Below are positions 26,749 through 35,704 of a stretch of DNA of 64,000 nt, in pieces. Numbering within the stretch: position 1 is the stretch's first letter; each line of letters starts with the position of its first letter. Under the pieces are notes generated by a model, which did not search any database, was not told the DNA's origin, and was given only the letters and a program-made list of their open reading frames with translations. A program made the position numbers and the translations under genes. Origin of the DNA: CAXQUZ01 sp942491145 (lineage in GTDB: Bacteria; Myxococcota_A; UBA796; UBA2385); the NCBI GenBank assembly GCA_942491145.1, contig CALOBC010000032.1:28298-92297 (forward strand), in the 5' to 3' direction.

Positions 26749-28485
26749 ATGACCAGCACTTTGGTGTGGCTGCTCGCCCCCTCGGCCGCGGCTGCCACCA
26801 TCGCCGGAACACTCGAGAACACCGACGGGATGCCGCTCAACGACGTTGCGGTGCAAGTGATCGACCAACACCTGCGGGGCGCCGAGCTTCGCACCGATGG
26901 TGACGGCCACTTTGCCTTCAGTGGGCTGCCGCCGGGTCGCTACCGCCTGCGCGCTCTGCCCGACCACGGCCGCGATGAGGTGTGGCGCTATCACCCTCAA
27001 GTCACGACCTTCTGCGAGGGCTCCATCTTCGATGTCATCGACGAGGACGACGTCTTCGACAACATCTTGCTGGCGCTGCCCTCGGGCTCGACCCTCACGG
27101 GTCGCCTGGTGGACGATGGGGGCACCGGGCTCGCGGGCATGACGGTGTGGGCCATCAGCCCCGATGACGAGTCGGCTTCCCGCTTGCGGGCCGGGTTCAC
27201 CGACAGCGACGGCGCTTTTGCCATTCGTGGACTGGACGTGGCCTCCGGCCTGCCGTCCTGGGCGGTCGGGGTCGCGGGCGAAGGCTGGCCAGAGCAGTAC
27301 CTGGGCGCAGTCTACGAAGAGGACGAAGGCACCCTCCACAACCCCGATGTCCGCGGCACCCTCGACATCGGCGAACACGCCTTGCTCCGGGGCATCTCCG
27401 TGTCGGGCAGCGTGTCGTCCAAGGGCGAGCCCGTCACCGTCGGCACCGTGCACGTCTACGCCGGTGGTCAGGTGCAGAGCGTGCCCATCCAAGGCGACAG
27501 CACCTACCTCGCGGCCGGCCTGCCCCCTGGGGACATCCTGCCGTGGGTGAGCGCACCGGGCCTCGCCCTCACCTATTGGCCCGACCACGACCGACCGACG
27601 ACCTTTGGGTCCGCCACCGAAGAGGGCGAAGCGGTCGCCGGCATGGACCTCGACGCCCCCCCCGAAGCGACCGTGCGCATCACGCTCATCGACGAAGCGA
27701 CGGGCACGGGCATCGCCGAAGCCGGCGGACTGCTCTACAACGACACCCAGACGGTGGGCTTGGGCGCACAAGCCGACACCGACGGCGTGCTGGAGATCCT
27801 GGGGATGTACGGCGGTCCCTGGTTCGTCTTCGTCTGGGCCTCAGAGCAGGGCTACGCCGACGGCTTCTTGCTCGATGATGTTGGTGAGCAGCTCCTGATC
27901 GACGTGATCCCTGAAGAGACAGACCAGGAGTTCGTGCTGCCGGTGCCCAAGGCCAGCGTCATCAGCGGGCGGGTCATTGACGAAAACGGCCTACCCATCA
28001 ACAATGCGGCGATTGTGGCCTTGCGGGCCGACGGCAGCGGCGAGGCGGAGCGGTCCGATGAAGACGGCAACTTCGCCATCGGCGGCTTGGGGGCCGACGC
28101 GTGGCAGCTGTGGGCCGAGCATTCCCCGTATTGTCCTCAGGACCCCTCGTATGTCACCCAATACTGGGGCGACACAGTCAACCCGGACTGGCAGGAGCTC
28201 CTGCCCCTCGGCGCCGGCGAGCGCATCGACAACATCGAGCTGGTGCTCCAGATCGACAATGACCAGGACGAGATGGGCGACACGTGGGAGCGCGCGCACA
28301 ACCTGGACCCCACCCGCAACGACGCCTACGAAGATCCCGACGGGGACGAGTACACCAACCTCGATGAGTTCCGGCTCGGCACCGACCCCCAGGAAGGCAG
28401 CCCGACCTTGAGCTGTGGCTGCGGTGCGTCAAGTGTGGCGTGGTTGCTGCTGCTGCCGGTGCCCCTGCTCCGTCGACGGCGCTGA
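26749..28485 (+). CDS. Surface protein with carboxypeptidase-regulatory repeats and MYXO-CTERM-like tail
   Basis: A 578-residue exported protein with a short signal peptide (MTSTLVWLLAPSAAAA). It contains several carboxypeptidase-regulatory-like (transthyretin-type) beta domains; the first reads VAVQVIDQHLRGAELRTDGDG and FSGLPPGRYRLRA. Near the C-terminus is a calcium-binding, thrombospondin type 3-like stretch (DNDQDEMGDTWE, DPDGDEYTNLDEFR, GTDP). The tail has SCGCGASS, a hydrophobic helix and RRRR, the layout of a MYXO-CTERM sorting signal. It is probably surface-displayed after processing. ATG 26749 is used; a GTG at 26746 is adjacent. Confidence 0.8.
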   Translation: MTSTLVWLLAPSAAAATIAGTLENTDGMPLNDVAVQVIDQHLRGAELRTDGDGHFAFSGLPPGRYRLRALPDHGRDEVWRYHPQVTTFCEGSIFDVIDEDDVFDNILLALPSGSTLTGRLVDDGGTGLAGMTVWAISPDDESASRLRAGFTDSDGAFAIRGLDVASGLPSWAVGVAGEGWPEQYLGAVYEEDEGTLHNPDVRGTLDIGEHALLRGISVSGSVSSKGEPVTVGTVHVYAGGQVQSVPIQGDSTYLAAGLPPGDILPWVSAPGLALTYWPDHDRPTTFGSATEEGEAVAGMDLDAPPEATVRITLIDEATGTGIAEAGGLLYNDTQTVGLGAQADTDGVLEILGMYGGPWFVFVWASEQGYADGFLLDDVGEQLLIDVIPEETDQEFVLPVPKASVISGRVIDENGLPINNAAIVALRADGSGEAERSDEDGNFAIGGLGADAWQLWAEHSPYCPQDPSYVTQYWGDTVNPDWQELLPLGAGERIDNIELVLQIDNDQDEMGDTWERAHNLDPTRNDAYEDPDGDEYTNLDEFRLGTDPQEGSPTLSCGCGASSVAWLLLLPVPLLRRRR

Positions 28486-28490
28486 GCCCC

Positions 28491-29612
28491 GTGGCCGCCC
28501 CCACACACCGCTGGCGGAGCGCTGCCATCGGGCTGGTCTTCGGTGGCGTGGCCCTCGGACTGGCGCTGTGGGGGGTGCCGCTCGCCGACATCGGCATGGC
28601 GCTGCGCGACGTGAACCCCACGTGGCTGGTCATTCCCGCGTGCCTCTTCCTGTTTCAACAGGTGGTCCGCTCCGTCCGCCAGATGGCGCTGCTGCGGTCC
28701 ACCCACCCCGACCACACTTTTCGCAGCAGCCTGTCCGTCCTCTGCGTCAGCTTCTTCTTCATCAATGTGCTGCCTGCACGCACCGGCGAGGTGGTCCGGC
28801 CGATGCTGCTGCTGGAGCGAGACAACATCCCCCTGGGCGCCGGCTTCGCGATGGTCTTCATCGAGCGGCTGCTGGACCTCACCGCCATGTGCGCCATGGT
28901 CGGCATTGCGGCGGTCACCCTGCCCGACAGCGCCGGCGAGCAGCTCCGCCTTCCGGGGGGCGGAAGCGCCCTCACCATGGGCCGATGGATGGCCGCTGTT
29001 GGGATGCCACTCATCGCCGGAGTCCTCATCACGGCCCTGTTTGCAGGCCCGAAGGTGGTCGGCGGGTTGATGGCACTGTGGCCCGACCGAGGCCCAGCCA
29101 CCTTGCGTGCGGTGCGGCGCCGGGTCGCGAGCGTGGGCCTCGGCTTCGGGACCGCGCTGTCGGCCAAGAGATCCGCCGGCACCATCGGTCTGGTCCTCGC
29201 CACCACCTTGCTCACGTGGGGGGTGACCATCGCGATGTACCCTGCCCTGGCCATGGCCCTCGGGCTGTCTGAGTTTATCGGGATGCGCGAAGGCATCGGC
29301 ATTCTTGGGTTCACCATGGTCGGCATGGCGGTGCCCTCGGCCCCCGGGTTTGCCGGCACCTACGAAGCCTTCGCCCGCTTGGGTCTTGCGCTGTACGGCG
29401 TGGTCGGCGAAACCCGCCCCCACGGCATCGACGGCCCCAGCCTCGACGGGCTGGCCCTCGCCTTTGCGCTGACGATGCACTGGGGCATCCACTTGGTGCA
29501 GTCCAGCACCGCCGCTTGGTTCTTGGCGGTCGACCGGCTGAGCCCCCGCGAGATCGTGCGGCGGGCGTGGCGCGGTGCACCCAGCGCAGACTCACCCCCG
29601 CAGGCGCCCTGA
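28491..29612 (+). CDS. Lysylphosphatidylglycerol synthase TM-domain family protein (UPF0104-like)
   Basis: About 373 residues from GTG 28491, five bases after the upstream stop. It has eight or so membrane helices and the family motifs NVLPARTGEVVRPMLL and FIERLLDLTAM, with a later APGFAGTYEAF. This is the integral-membrane flippase-like domain of MprF, here alone without the aminoacyl-tRNA-using domain. Members translocate lipids or polyprenyl-linked substrates; this one's substrate is unknown. It is in one operon with the two genes upstream. Confidence 0.85.
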   Translation: MAAPTHRWRSAAIGLVFGGVALGLALWGVPLADIGMALRDVNPTWLVIPACLFLFQQVVRSVRQMALLRSTHPDHTFRSSLSVLCVSFFFINVLPARTGEVVRPMLLLERDNIPLGAGFAMVFIERLLDLTAMCAMVGIAAVTLPDSAGEQLRLPGGGSALTMGRWMAAVGMPLIAGVLITALFAGPKVVGGLMALWPDRGPATLRAVRRRVASVGLGFGTALSAKRSAGTIGLVLATTLLTWGVTIAMYPALAMALGLSEFIGMREGIGILGFTMVGMAVPSAPGFAGTYEAFARLGLALYGVVGETRPHGIDGPSLDGLALAFALTMHWGIHLVQSSTAAWFLAVDRLSPREIVRRAWRGAPSADSPPQAP

Positions 29613-29626
29613 GCCACCGGCCTCAC

Positions 29627-31381
29627 TCACTTGGGCACGAGGGTGGGCAGCCACTTCTTGAGCACAGCGGACATCCGGGCGCGGCTGATCGGCTTGGTCA
29701 TGTAGTCGGACATCCCGGCCGCGATGCAGCGCTCCCGAGTGCCGGCCTGGGCATCGGCGGTCACCCCAACGATCGGGACCTGCAGGCCCACACCCCCCAT
29801 CGCCCGGATGGCACGGGTCGCGTCGAGGCCATCGAGCACCGGCATGTGGCAGTCCATCAGCACCAGATCGAAGTCGGCGCCCCGCTCTCGCACCAGATCG
29901 ACCGCCACTGCGCCATTGTCGGCCACCTCGACGCCGAGCCCCAGGCCCTCGAGCGTGAACTGCAGCACCCGCTGGTTGATGGGGTTGTCCTCCACCACCA
30001 ACACGTGTCGGGCGGCGGGGGCCGACGGGTCCCGATCGGCAGCACCGGACGGCGCGAGCGGTTCCGTCGGGTTGTCCATCCCCACGCCCAGATGGCCGAT
30101 GCAGCTCGCCAGTTCGGCGAAGCGCACGGGCTTGGACAGCACCCCCAAGACATGGGCCGGCAGCACGTCCACCGTCCCGGCAGCGGCGCACAGCAACACG
30201 ACGGGCAGGGCGTCATGGCCCGGGAGTGCTCTCAGCCGCGCCGCAGCCGTCACCCCGTCCATGCCCGGCATCTCGACGTCCATCAGCACCAGATCCACCG
30301 CCCGCCCAGCCCCCACAGCCGCGATGGCTGCCTCGCCGCCGTCCTCCCCCCAAGCCCGCAGCCCCAGCCGTTCAATCGCTGCGAGGAGGTTGAGCCGGGT
30401 GGTGCGGTTGTCGTCCACGACCAGCACCCACAAGCCGCGCTCGACCAAGGGCGCCGGCAGCAGCGCAGCCGCGGCCTCGTCCTCACTGCGGCGGAGCGGG
30501 AGCAGCACCGTGAAGGAAGATCCCGTCCCCACCTCACTCTGGACCGTGAGGGTGCCCCCGAGCTGGCCCACCAAGCCCCGACACAGCGCCAGCCCAAGGC
30601 CGAGCCCTCCGTACCGCCGCGTGGCGGACCCATCGCCCTGGTGGAACGGCTCGAACAGTCGGGGCAACAGCGCCGGTTCGATGCCAATGCCCGTGTCGCG
30701 GACCACCCAGCGCACCCAGCAGACATCCCCGTCCGTCCGATCGAGCGCCACGGAAACAGAGACCTCGCCCTCGTGGGTGAACTTGACCGCATTGCCGACC
30801 AGCTGGCGCAAGACGTGCCGGATCGCTGTGGGCTGACCGTCCACTGCGGTGGGCACCGCGGCGTCGATCGCCACGCACAGCTCAACTCGCGACTGGCGCG
30901 CGGGCTCCCGAAACTCGTCCACAAGCCCCTCGACCAGCGCATCCATGACAAAGCGCTCCGCACCCTTCCCGGTGCGGCCGGCCTCGATCTGGGAGAACCG
31001 GAGGACATCCTCCACCATGCCCAACAAGGCGGATCCGCTGACCTTCATGCTGTCGGCGCATTCCCGCTGGACTGCCGTGAGCGACGTCCCCCGCAAGACC
31101 TCACACATCCCCAGAATGCCGTTGAGCGGGGTGCGAAGCTCGTGGCCAACTGTCGTCAAGAACTCTGCTTTGGCCTTGAGCGCGTCCTCGGCCACATCCC
31201 GGGCAAGCTCGGCCGTGCGCTGTTGTTCCTGGGCTTGCCGGTGGGCGGCCTCCAACGAGAGGTACCGCTCTTTCAGCTCAAGCTGCTGGGTCGCCAGCTC
31301 TTCGATGACCATGCGGGTGCTGAACAGGGCCATCATCGCCCGTCTCAGGCGCGACCACAGGGTCAGCGAGGGGGGGAGCAC
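29627..31381 (-). CDS. Soluble hybrid histidine kinase with two receiver domains
   Basis: A 584-residue kinase with no transmembrane or PAS domain. An N-terminal coiled coil (about 25-75) leads to HisKA with His80 in VGHELRTPLN, an HATPase domain (NAVKFT, DTGIGI, GLGLGLALC), then two receivers: REC1 (about 325-440; DLVLMDVEMPGMDG) and REC2 (about 465-580; DNPINQRVLQ, DLVLMDCHMPVLDG, and a TKP lysine). There is no output domain, so signals must leave by phosphotransfer to another protein. The gene is 6 bases downstream of a small partner gene that likely provides the sensing. Confidence 0.88.
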   Translation of the reverse strand: MLPPSLTLWSRLRRAMMALFSTRMVIEELATQQLELKERYLSLEAAHRQAQEQQRTAELARDVAEDALKAKAEFLTTVGHELRTPLNGILGMCEVLRGTSLTAVQRECADSMKVSGSALLGMVEDVLRFSQIEAGRTGKGAERFVMDALVEGLVDEFREPARQSRVELCVAIDAAVPTAVDGQPTAIRHVLRQLVGNAVKFTHEGEVSVSVALDRTDGDVCWVRWVVRDTGIGIEPALLPRLFEPFHQGDGSATRRYGGLGLGLALCRGLVGQLGGTLTVQSEVGTGSSFTVLLPLRRSEDEAAAALLPAPLVERGLWVLVVDDNRTTRLNLLAAIERLGLRAWGEDGGEAAIAAVGAGRAVDLVLMDVEMPGMDGVTAAARLRALPGHDALPVVLLCAAAGTVDVLPAHVLGVLSKPVRFAELASCIGHLGVGMDNPTEPLAPSGAADRDPSAPAARHVLVVEDNPINQRVLQFTLEGLGLGVEVADNGAVAVDLVRERGADFDLVLMDCHMPVLDGLDATRAIRAMGGVGLQVPIVGVTADAQAGTRERCIAAGMSDYMTKPISRARMSAVLKKWLPTLVPK

Positions 31382-31387
31382 GATCCA

Positions 31388-31888
31388 CTAGGTGGACCGA
31401 CGGGGCATCACATCGATGGTCACGATGGAGTGGGGAAGCCCAAGCAAGGCGGGCAAGCTCTCGAACACACCGGCGTTCATGGCGAAGAGCTGGGGACAGT
31501 CCCGAAACGCATCCGGAATCCGAAGCTCAAGCTCAAGCCGGTTGCGGCCCACCACACGCATCGCATTTTGCACGTTGGCAAACAGCGACGGCCCGCCCCA
31601 CCGATTGCTGGCCCAGTACAGCGTGGTCGGGCTGGCCAACAGGGCCAAGATGCGGGTCTGGCCCCCCACGACGGGGCTGCCCGCGATCGAGCGACCCGCC
31701 ACCCTCAGCGCATCCGGTCCACCGATCAGCTGCTCCACCCGCGCAATGAGCACGCAGAACTCGTCCCAGTCGACTCGGTCCACGTCGCCATCCGCCGAGA
31801 AGGCAGTGCCCGCAAAGAGCGCCCCATGTTCACCAGGACCAACCAAAGAAGCGAACAATTTCAGGACTTTGCCTGAGACTTCTTTCAT
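31388..31888 (-). CDS. Small sensor-like partner of the hybrid kinase
   Basis: A 166-residue soluble protein, MKEVSGKVLKLFASLVG to the end. The region from WDEFCVLIARVEQLIG through GRSIAGSP to RLELELRIPD and GLPHSI looks like a stand-alone alpha/beta input domain of the kind fused to kinases and cyclases in delta-proteobacteria, but I cannot assign a ligand. An AGGAGG sequence lies directly before ATG 31888 at the right distance, which decides this start over a GTG at 31894. It lies 6 bases before the hybrid kinase gene, so the two form an operon. Function inferred only from context. Confidence 0.65.
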   Translation of the reverse strand: MKEVSGKVLKLFASLVGPGEHGALFAGTAFSADGDVDRVDWDEFCVLIARVEQLIGGPDALRVAGRSIAGSPVVGGQTRILALLASPTTLYWASNRWGGPSLFANVQNAMRVVGRNRLELELRIPDAFRDCPQLFAMNAGVFESLPALLGLPHSIVTIDVMPRRST

Positions 31889-32265
31889 GTTCACCTCCTG
31901 GGTCGAGGGGGGCGCGTGGGTGACTCAGCAACGCCCCGGCGGGGGGCGCGGCGCTGGCGCTGGGTGCGCTCGTATACCTCCCGAGTGAGGCACACACCTG
32001 TGCTGGACCGACAACCAGACGCAGGCCACCAGGCAGCGCACTGGGTATCCAGCCGCCGCCGTCGGGAGCGGACCGATTCTGTCCGCTTGAGCCGCTGCCC
32101 CCGTCCTCTGCCCAGGCGCCCCGAGCCCTTGGGGCACCACCAAGGCGCCACTGCGGCCCGGTCTGCGCACTTTGTCGTCATGGCACAGCACCGGGCAGCG
32201 TCGGCTCAACCCATGGGGGCACGCTCGGTCGCCGCTCCTACTGCACTTGGCAAGTCGTCTGGGCC
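31889..32265. other. 377-base intergenic stretch with strong Shine-Dalgarno at left edge
   Basis: Between trmB and the kinase operon. It holds AGGAGG (minus strand, plus 31894-31899) for the small sensor-like gene. I see no gene; open frames on the plus strand are not coding-like. Promoters for the kinase operon are expected here but I cannot pick one. Confidence 0.5.
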
Positions 32266-33012
32266 TCAGTCCACTTGGGGCGGGCGGGGAGGCGCCTCGC
32301 CGGGCACCCGCCGCAACAGCAGCGCATGCACGGGCTCATCGCGCTTCTCGAACTTGCTCTGGTAGTTGGTGCGGATGTCGTCTTCGGCTTCCCAGGGGGT
32401 GCCGTTGGCCCCGAAGTCCTCCACGCGGGCCACCACTTCGAGCGGCAAGCCCTCGACCGCCCGCTCCAACCCATCCACATTGACCAGATGGTCAGTCTTC
32501 AGACGAAACTCAGCACCGACCTTGAGCGCCCGCGCCGCAAATCCGGCAAAATACGTACCCATGAGCCGGTTCTTCTCGTGGCGGGCCTTCTCCCAGGGGT
32601 CGGGATGGTTGACGTAGAGCGCCGACACCGAGCCCGGTCCGAAGAGGTCGTCCATCCACCATGCGTCGTAGCGGGCGATGCGGGCGTTCGACACGCCTGC
32701 AGCTTGGATCTTGCGCGCACAGAGGATCACACGCTTGAAGCGAATCTCGATGCCCAGCCAGTTCCGATCCGGGTGGCGCGCCGCCATGCCCGCAAGGAAG
32801 AAGCCGTTGCCGCTGCCGATCTCGAGGTGAAGCGGTTGGTCCGACGGAAACGCATCGGACCAGCGCCCCTCAAAGGTGCCGGCCTGCTCCGCTGTCAGCA
32901 CGGGCGGGCCGTACTCCAAGTGGAGCTTGAGGTAGGGATTCAGGTCGGGCAGCGGGTATTCGTCGAGTGCACGGTCGGCGAAGCGCCGGCGGGTGCGGCT
33001 GTGGTGGCTCAT
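32266..33012 (-). CDS. trmB: tRNA (guanine-N7-)-methyltransferase TrmB
   Basis: A 248-residue SAM-dependent methyltransferase that makes m7G46 in tRNA. The SAM loop reads LEIGSGNGFFLAGMA, followed by WLGIEIRFKRV, DAWWMD, and the conserved NHPDPWEKARHEKNRLM segment that binds RNA and SAM. The start overlaps the moaE stop by 4 bases. Clustering with moaD and moaE suggests co-transcription rather than a common pathway. Confidence 0.93.
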   Translation of the reverse strand: MSHHSRTRRRFADRALDEYPLPDLNPYLKLHLEYGPPVLTAEQAGTFEGRWSDAFPSDQPLHLEIGSGNGFFLAGMAARHPDRNWLGIEIRFKRVILCARKIQAAGVSNARIARYDAWWMDDLFGPGSVSALYVNHPDPWEKARHEKNRLMGTYFAGFAARALKVGAEFRLKTDHLVNVDGLERAVEGLPLEVVARVEDFGANGTPWEAEDDIRTNYQSKFEKRDEPVHALLLRRVPGEAPPRPPQVD

Positions 33013-33455
33013 GGGGCCTCTCCATCACCGAGGGTGGACGCCGACTGCGAATTGGCCTTCCAGGCCGCGCCCTCATCGGCGTAGTGCTCTTTCTTCCAGA
33101 CCGGCACGCGGACCTTCAGGGTGTCGATGGCGAACCGGCTCGCGGCATAGGCCTCGGCGCGGTGGGGCGCAGAGACGGCGATGACCACGCTGGGTTCGCC
33201 AATCTCCACAACGCCAGTCCGGTGGCTGATCGCGACCTTGGCGCCCGGCCACGCTGTCGCAATCTCCGCGCCGATCTTCTGCATCTCTGGCACGGCCATG
33301 GCGGGCCACGCTTCGTACTCGAGCCGGGTCACCGCGCGGCCACCGAAGTGGTCACGGGTCACACCGACGAACAGCACAATGGCGCCGGCGCCGGGGTGGT
33401 TGACCGCGGCATGAACAGCCATGGCATCGATCGGATCGGCAGTGATGACAAACAT
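33009..33455 (-). CDS. moaE: Molybdopterin synthase catalytic subunit MoaE
   Basis: A 148-residue large subunit that transfers sulfur from MoaD thiocarboxylate to precursor Z. FVGVTRDHFGG, RTGVVEIGEPSV, SAPHRAEAY and the catalytic lysine region PVWKKEHY and WKAN are all present. ATG 33455 overlaps the moaD stop by one base (TGATG), and its stop overlaps trmB by 4. A longer upstream reading frame exists but is not coding. Confidence 0.93.
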   Translation of the reverse strand: MFVITADPIDAMAVHAAVNHPGAGAIVLFVGVTRDHFGGRAVTRLEYEAWPAMAVPEMQKIGAEIATAWPGAKVAISHRTGVVEIGEPSVVIAVSAPHRAEAYAASRFAIDTLKVRVPVWKKEHYADEGAAWKANSQSASTLGDGEAP

Positions 33456-33724
33456 CAGCCGCCCCCGACCGGCGGGATGAACACGAGCTCTTGCCCCGGC
33501 TGGAGCACATGTTCGGCCCCGACATACGCGTCGTCTACGGCAAACCCCACGGGCAGCCCGCCCGCGAACTCGACCGGGAACAAGCGGGCGTAGAGCGCGC
33601 CGGCCGTCTCGCCTGGCAGCACCACCACGGTCTCGTGGTCGAGCCCTCGGCGCTCTCGGAGCATCGCGAAGTACCGCACCAGGACCGCCTTGCCCGGCAC
33701 GGGGGAGCTCGGTTCCATCGCCAT
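33455..33724 (-). CDS. moaD: Molybdopterin synthase sulfur carrier subunit MoaD
   Basis: An 89-residue ubiquitin-like protein. It has VLVRYFAMLRERRG at the start, the beta-grasp core with TAGALYARLFP, and ends PPVGGG, the Gly-Gly C-terminus that is thiocarboxylated. The start is at 33724 or the in-frame ATG at 33718. The end overlaps moaE by one base. Other molybdopterin genes are not in this window. Confidence 0.88.
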   Translation of the reverse strand: MAMEPSSPVPGKAVLVRYFAMLRERRGLDHETVVVLPGETAGALYARLFPVEFAGGLPVGFAVDDAYVGAEHVLQPGQELVFIPPVGGG

Positions 33725-33936
33725 CAGGCCTCTCCACCGGGACCGGCGGGCACGACCCGGCCATCCCTGACACGCAATTGCAGTTGGGCTGCGGCAACCG
33801 CAACCCTGCGCCCTGCACTGACTTCACCACAAGGCGGTGGTCCCAGCCGGGAGCCACTGTGGCCGTCCGCCTAACCAGCGCATCGTCCGCCCGGCGGTTT
33901 GAACCCAGGCTGATGCCCGGCTGATACATTGCCGCT

Positions 33937-34545
33937 GTGCGACCCCTCCCCCCGCCACTCCCCACTGCGCCTCGCCAGCGCGGGGCCGCCACCTTCTCGA
34001 CCCTGATCGCCGCGATCTGGATGCTCGGGTGCACCGACCCAGAGCCCGTTCTCCGTGGGGTCGAGCGCCAGCCGGTGCTGAAGCCCAGCACAGCCCAACC
34101 TGCGACCACCTCAGATCTCGCGGAAGCCGGCTATGAGCTGCCAGCGGGCGTCTTGGTGGACATCCAGCATCTGACAGGACGGCCCCTCACCGAGGTGCGC
34201 CAGGACCTCAAGGAACAGCTTGGCGAGCTGAAGTCTGCGGCGGTGCTGGAGGACGGCAAGGGCGAAGAGCTCGTGCTCGAGCGGGGTCGCGTGCGGGCCC
34301 TGGACGGCCGCATCTACATGCTCGCCTTCGACCTGCCGGAGCCCATGCGCCGGGCCGACGTGATGCGGGTCATGGGCCTGCCGCCCCAGGTCGGCGAGTC
34401 CATCCCCACCCACCGGGACTACCGGCTGAACCATGAGCGTGGGTTCCGGCGCATTCGCATGTTCCGCCAGAGCCGCCGCAACGAGCTGGTGACCGGGGTC
34501 GAAGTCTGGAAGTGGCTGCCCGGTGAGCACGTCAACCGCCGCTGA
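33937..34545 (+). CDS. Lipoprotein, unknown function
   Basis: A 202-residue predicted lipoprotein from GTG 33937. The signal peptide is long (LIAAIWMLGC), the lipobox Cys lies at about residue 32, followed by DPEP, which may favour inner-membrane retention. The C-terminal half (ADVMRVMGLPP ... RRIRMFRQSRRNELVTGVEVWKW) looks like a small alpha/beta fold, faintly like BamE/SmpA proteins, but I cannot confirm. It is divergent from moaD and in the same direction as the vWA gene. Confidence 0.55.
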   Translation: MRPLPPPLPTAPRQRGAATFSTLIAAIWMLGCTDPEPVLRGVERQPVLKPSTAQPATTSDLAEAGYELPAGVLVDIQHLTGRPLTEVRQDLKEQLGELKSAAVLEDGKGEELVLERGRVRALDGRIYMLAFDLPEPMRRADVMRVMGLPPQVGESIPTHRDYRLNHERGFRRIRMFRQSRRNELVTGVEVWKWLPGEHVNRR

Positions 34546-34683
34546 CCCGCCCGCGCTTGCCCCAAGAGCAGGTTGTGACGTGCGCCCATGGCCGCACTGT
34601 GGCAACAATAGGATGATTGGCGGGTTCTTGGTGGCCTGCCTCCCCTGCGCAGTCCCCACGGATGGCCCCTCCTGACCCCCAGC

Positions 34684-35682
34684 CTGCGAGCCCCCCGCAC
34701 CCCGACAGCGCTGCTGCTGGGCGCCGTGGCGTGGGGGATCACGGCCTGCAATGAGTTTGTGCTCCAGGAAGCGATCGAGACCGAGGCGCCCCCGGTCCAG
34801 GTCACCGAGCGCTTCTCCCAAGTGCCCCTGCCCCAAGTCGACATCTTGTGGGTCGTCGACGGCACGCCGTCCATGCGCACGGCCATCGCCTCCCTCCAAC
34901 AGGGGCTCATCGGCTTTCTCGACACGCTGGATGGCCGTGGCTTGTCCTGGCAGATCGGTGTGGTGACCACCGATGTGTCCGGCGCCTACCCAGGAGTGCT
35001 GCGGGGCGACCCCTGGATTCTCACCCCATCCACCGACAATGCCGAAGGGGTCCTGATCACCACGATGGGTGACCTGTCGGGACGGGAGCCCAGTGGGGGC
35101 CTCGGCGCCGCAGCGTTGGCGATTGGCCCGGCGCTGGCCGATGGCTTCAACCGGGGCTTCAGGCGGCCGGATGCGGCACTGCATGTCATCGTGGTCTCCG
35201 ACAGCGACGACCAGAGTGAAGACGTGCTCGGCGCAAACCCGGTCGCCGCCGCGCTGTCCGTGCTGGACCAAGAGTCGGATCGCGCCGGCCGGAGCACCCG
35301 GCTTTCGGCGGTGGTGGGCGACCGGGGAACAGGATGCTCTGGCCCCGACGGCACGGCCCTGCCCGGCGACCGCTACCTGGATGTGGCCGAGGCCACGGGC
35401 GGCGTGATCGGCTCGGTCTGCGACACCGATCTCGCCCCGGTGATCCAGGCGGTGGGCGACATCTCGGTGGACTGGGCGGTGAGCTTCCCCCTCCAGGCGG
35501 TGCCAGAGCCCGGCACGGTGCAAGTCGCGGTCAACGGCACCCTGCGCAGCTCCGGCTGGCAAGTGGAACAACTCGAAGAGAGCGACACCGGCACCACTGC
35601 TCGGGCGGCGCTGGTCTTCACCACCCCACCCCCGCCGGCGGCCACCATCATCGTTCGGTACCAGCTCGGGAGCACGCCATGA
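34684..35682 (+). CDS. Lipoprotein with von Willebrand factor A domain
   Basis: About 332 residues. The MIDAS starts with WVVDGTPSMRTA (D-x-T-x-S), and SDSDDQSEDV later marks a second metal-binding loop. The mature protein follows a lipobox (WGITACNEF), but no ATG, GTG or TTG starts the signal peptide: the nearest GTG (34726) leaves only 7 residues before the Cys. A CTG at 34684 gives a full hydrophobic signal and is used here; a CTG at 34672 is also possible. It probably binds surface ligands. The next gene starts 22 bases after its stop. Confidence 0.65.
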   Translation: MRAPRTPTALLLGAVAWGITACNEFVLQEAIETEAPPVQVTERFSQVPLPQVDILWVVDGTPSMRTAIASLQQGLIGFLDTLDGRGLSWQIGVVTTDVSGAYPGVLRGDPWILTPSTDNAEGVLITTMGDLSGREPSGGLGAAALAIGPALADGFNRGFRRPDAALHVIVVSDSDDQSEDVLGANPVAAALSVLDQESDRAGRSTRLSAVVGDRGTGCSGPDGTALPGDRYLDVAEATGGVIGSVCDTDLAPVIQAVGDISVDWAVSFPLQAVPEPGTVQVAVNGTLRSSGWQVEQLEESDTGTTARAALVFTTPPPPAATIIVRYQLGSTP

Positions 35683-35704
35683 GGCGGCAGGACCGGTTGC
35701 TGTG

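Noticed and set aside
33765..33785. Sigma-54 promoter in the moaD/lipoprotein gap
   Set aside because: TGACACG and TTGC are present but the spacing is one base short.
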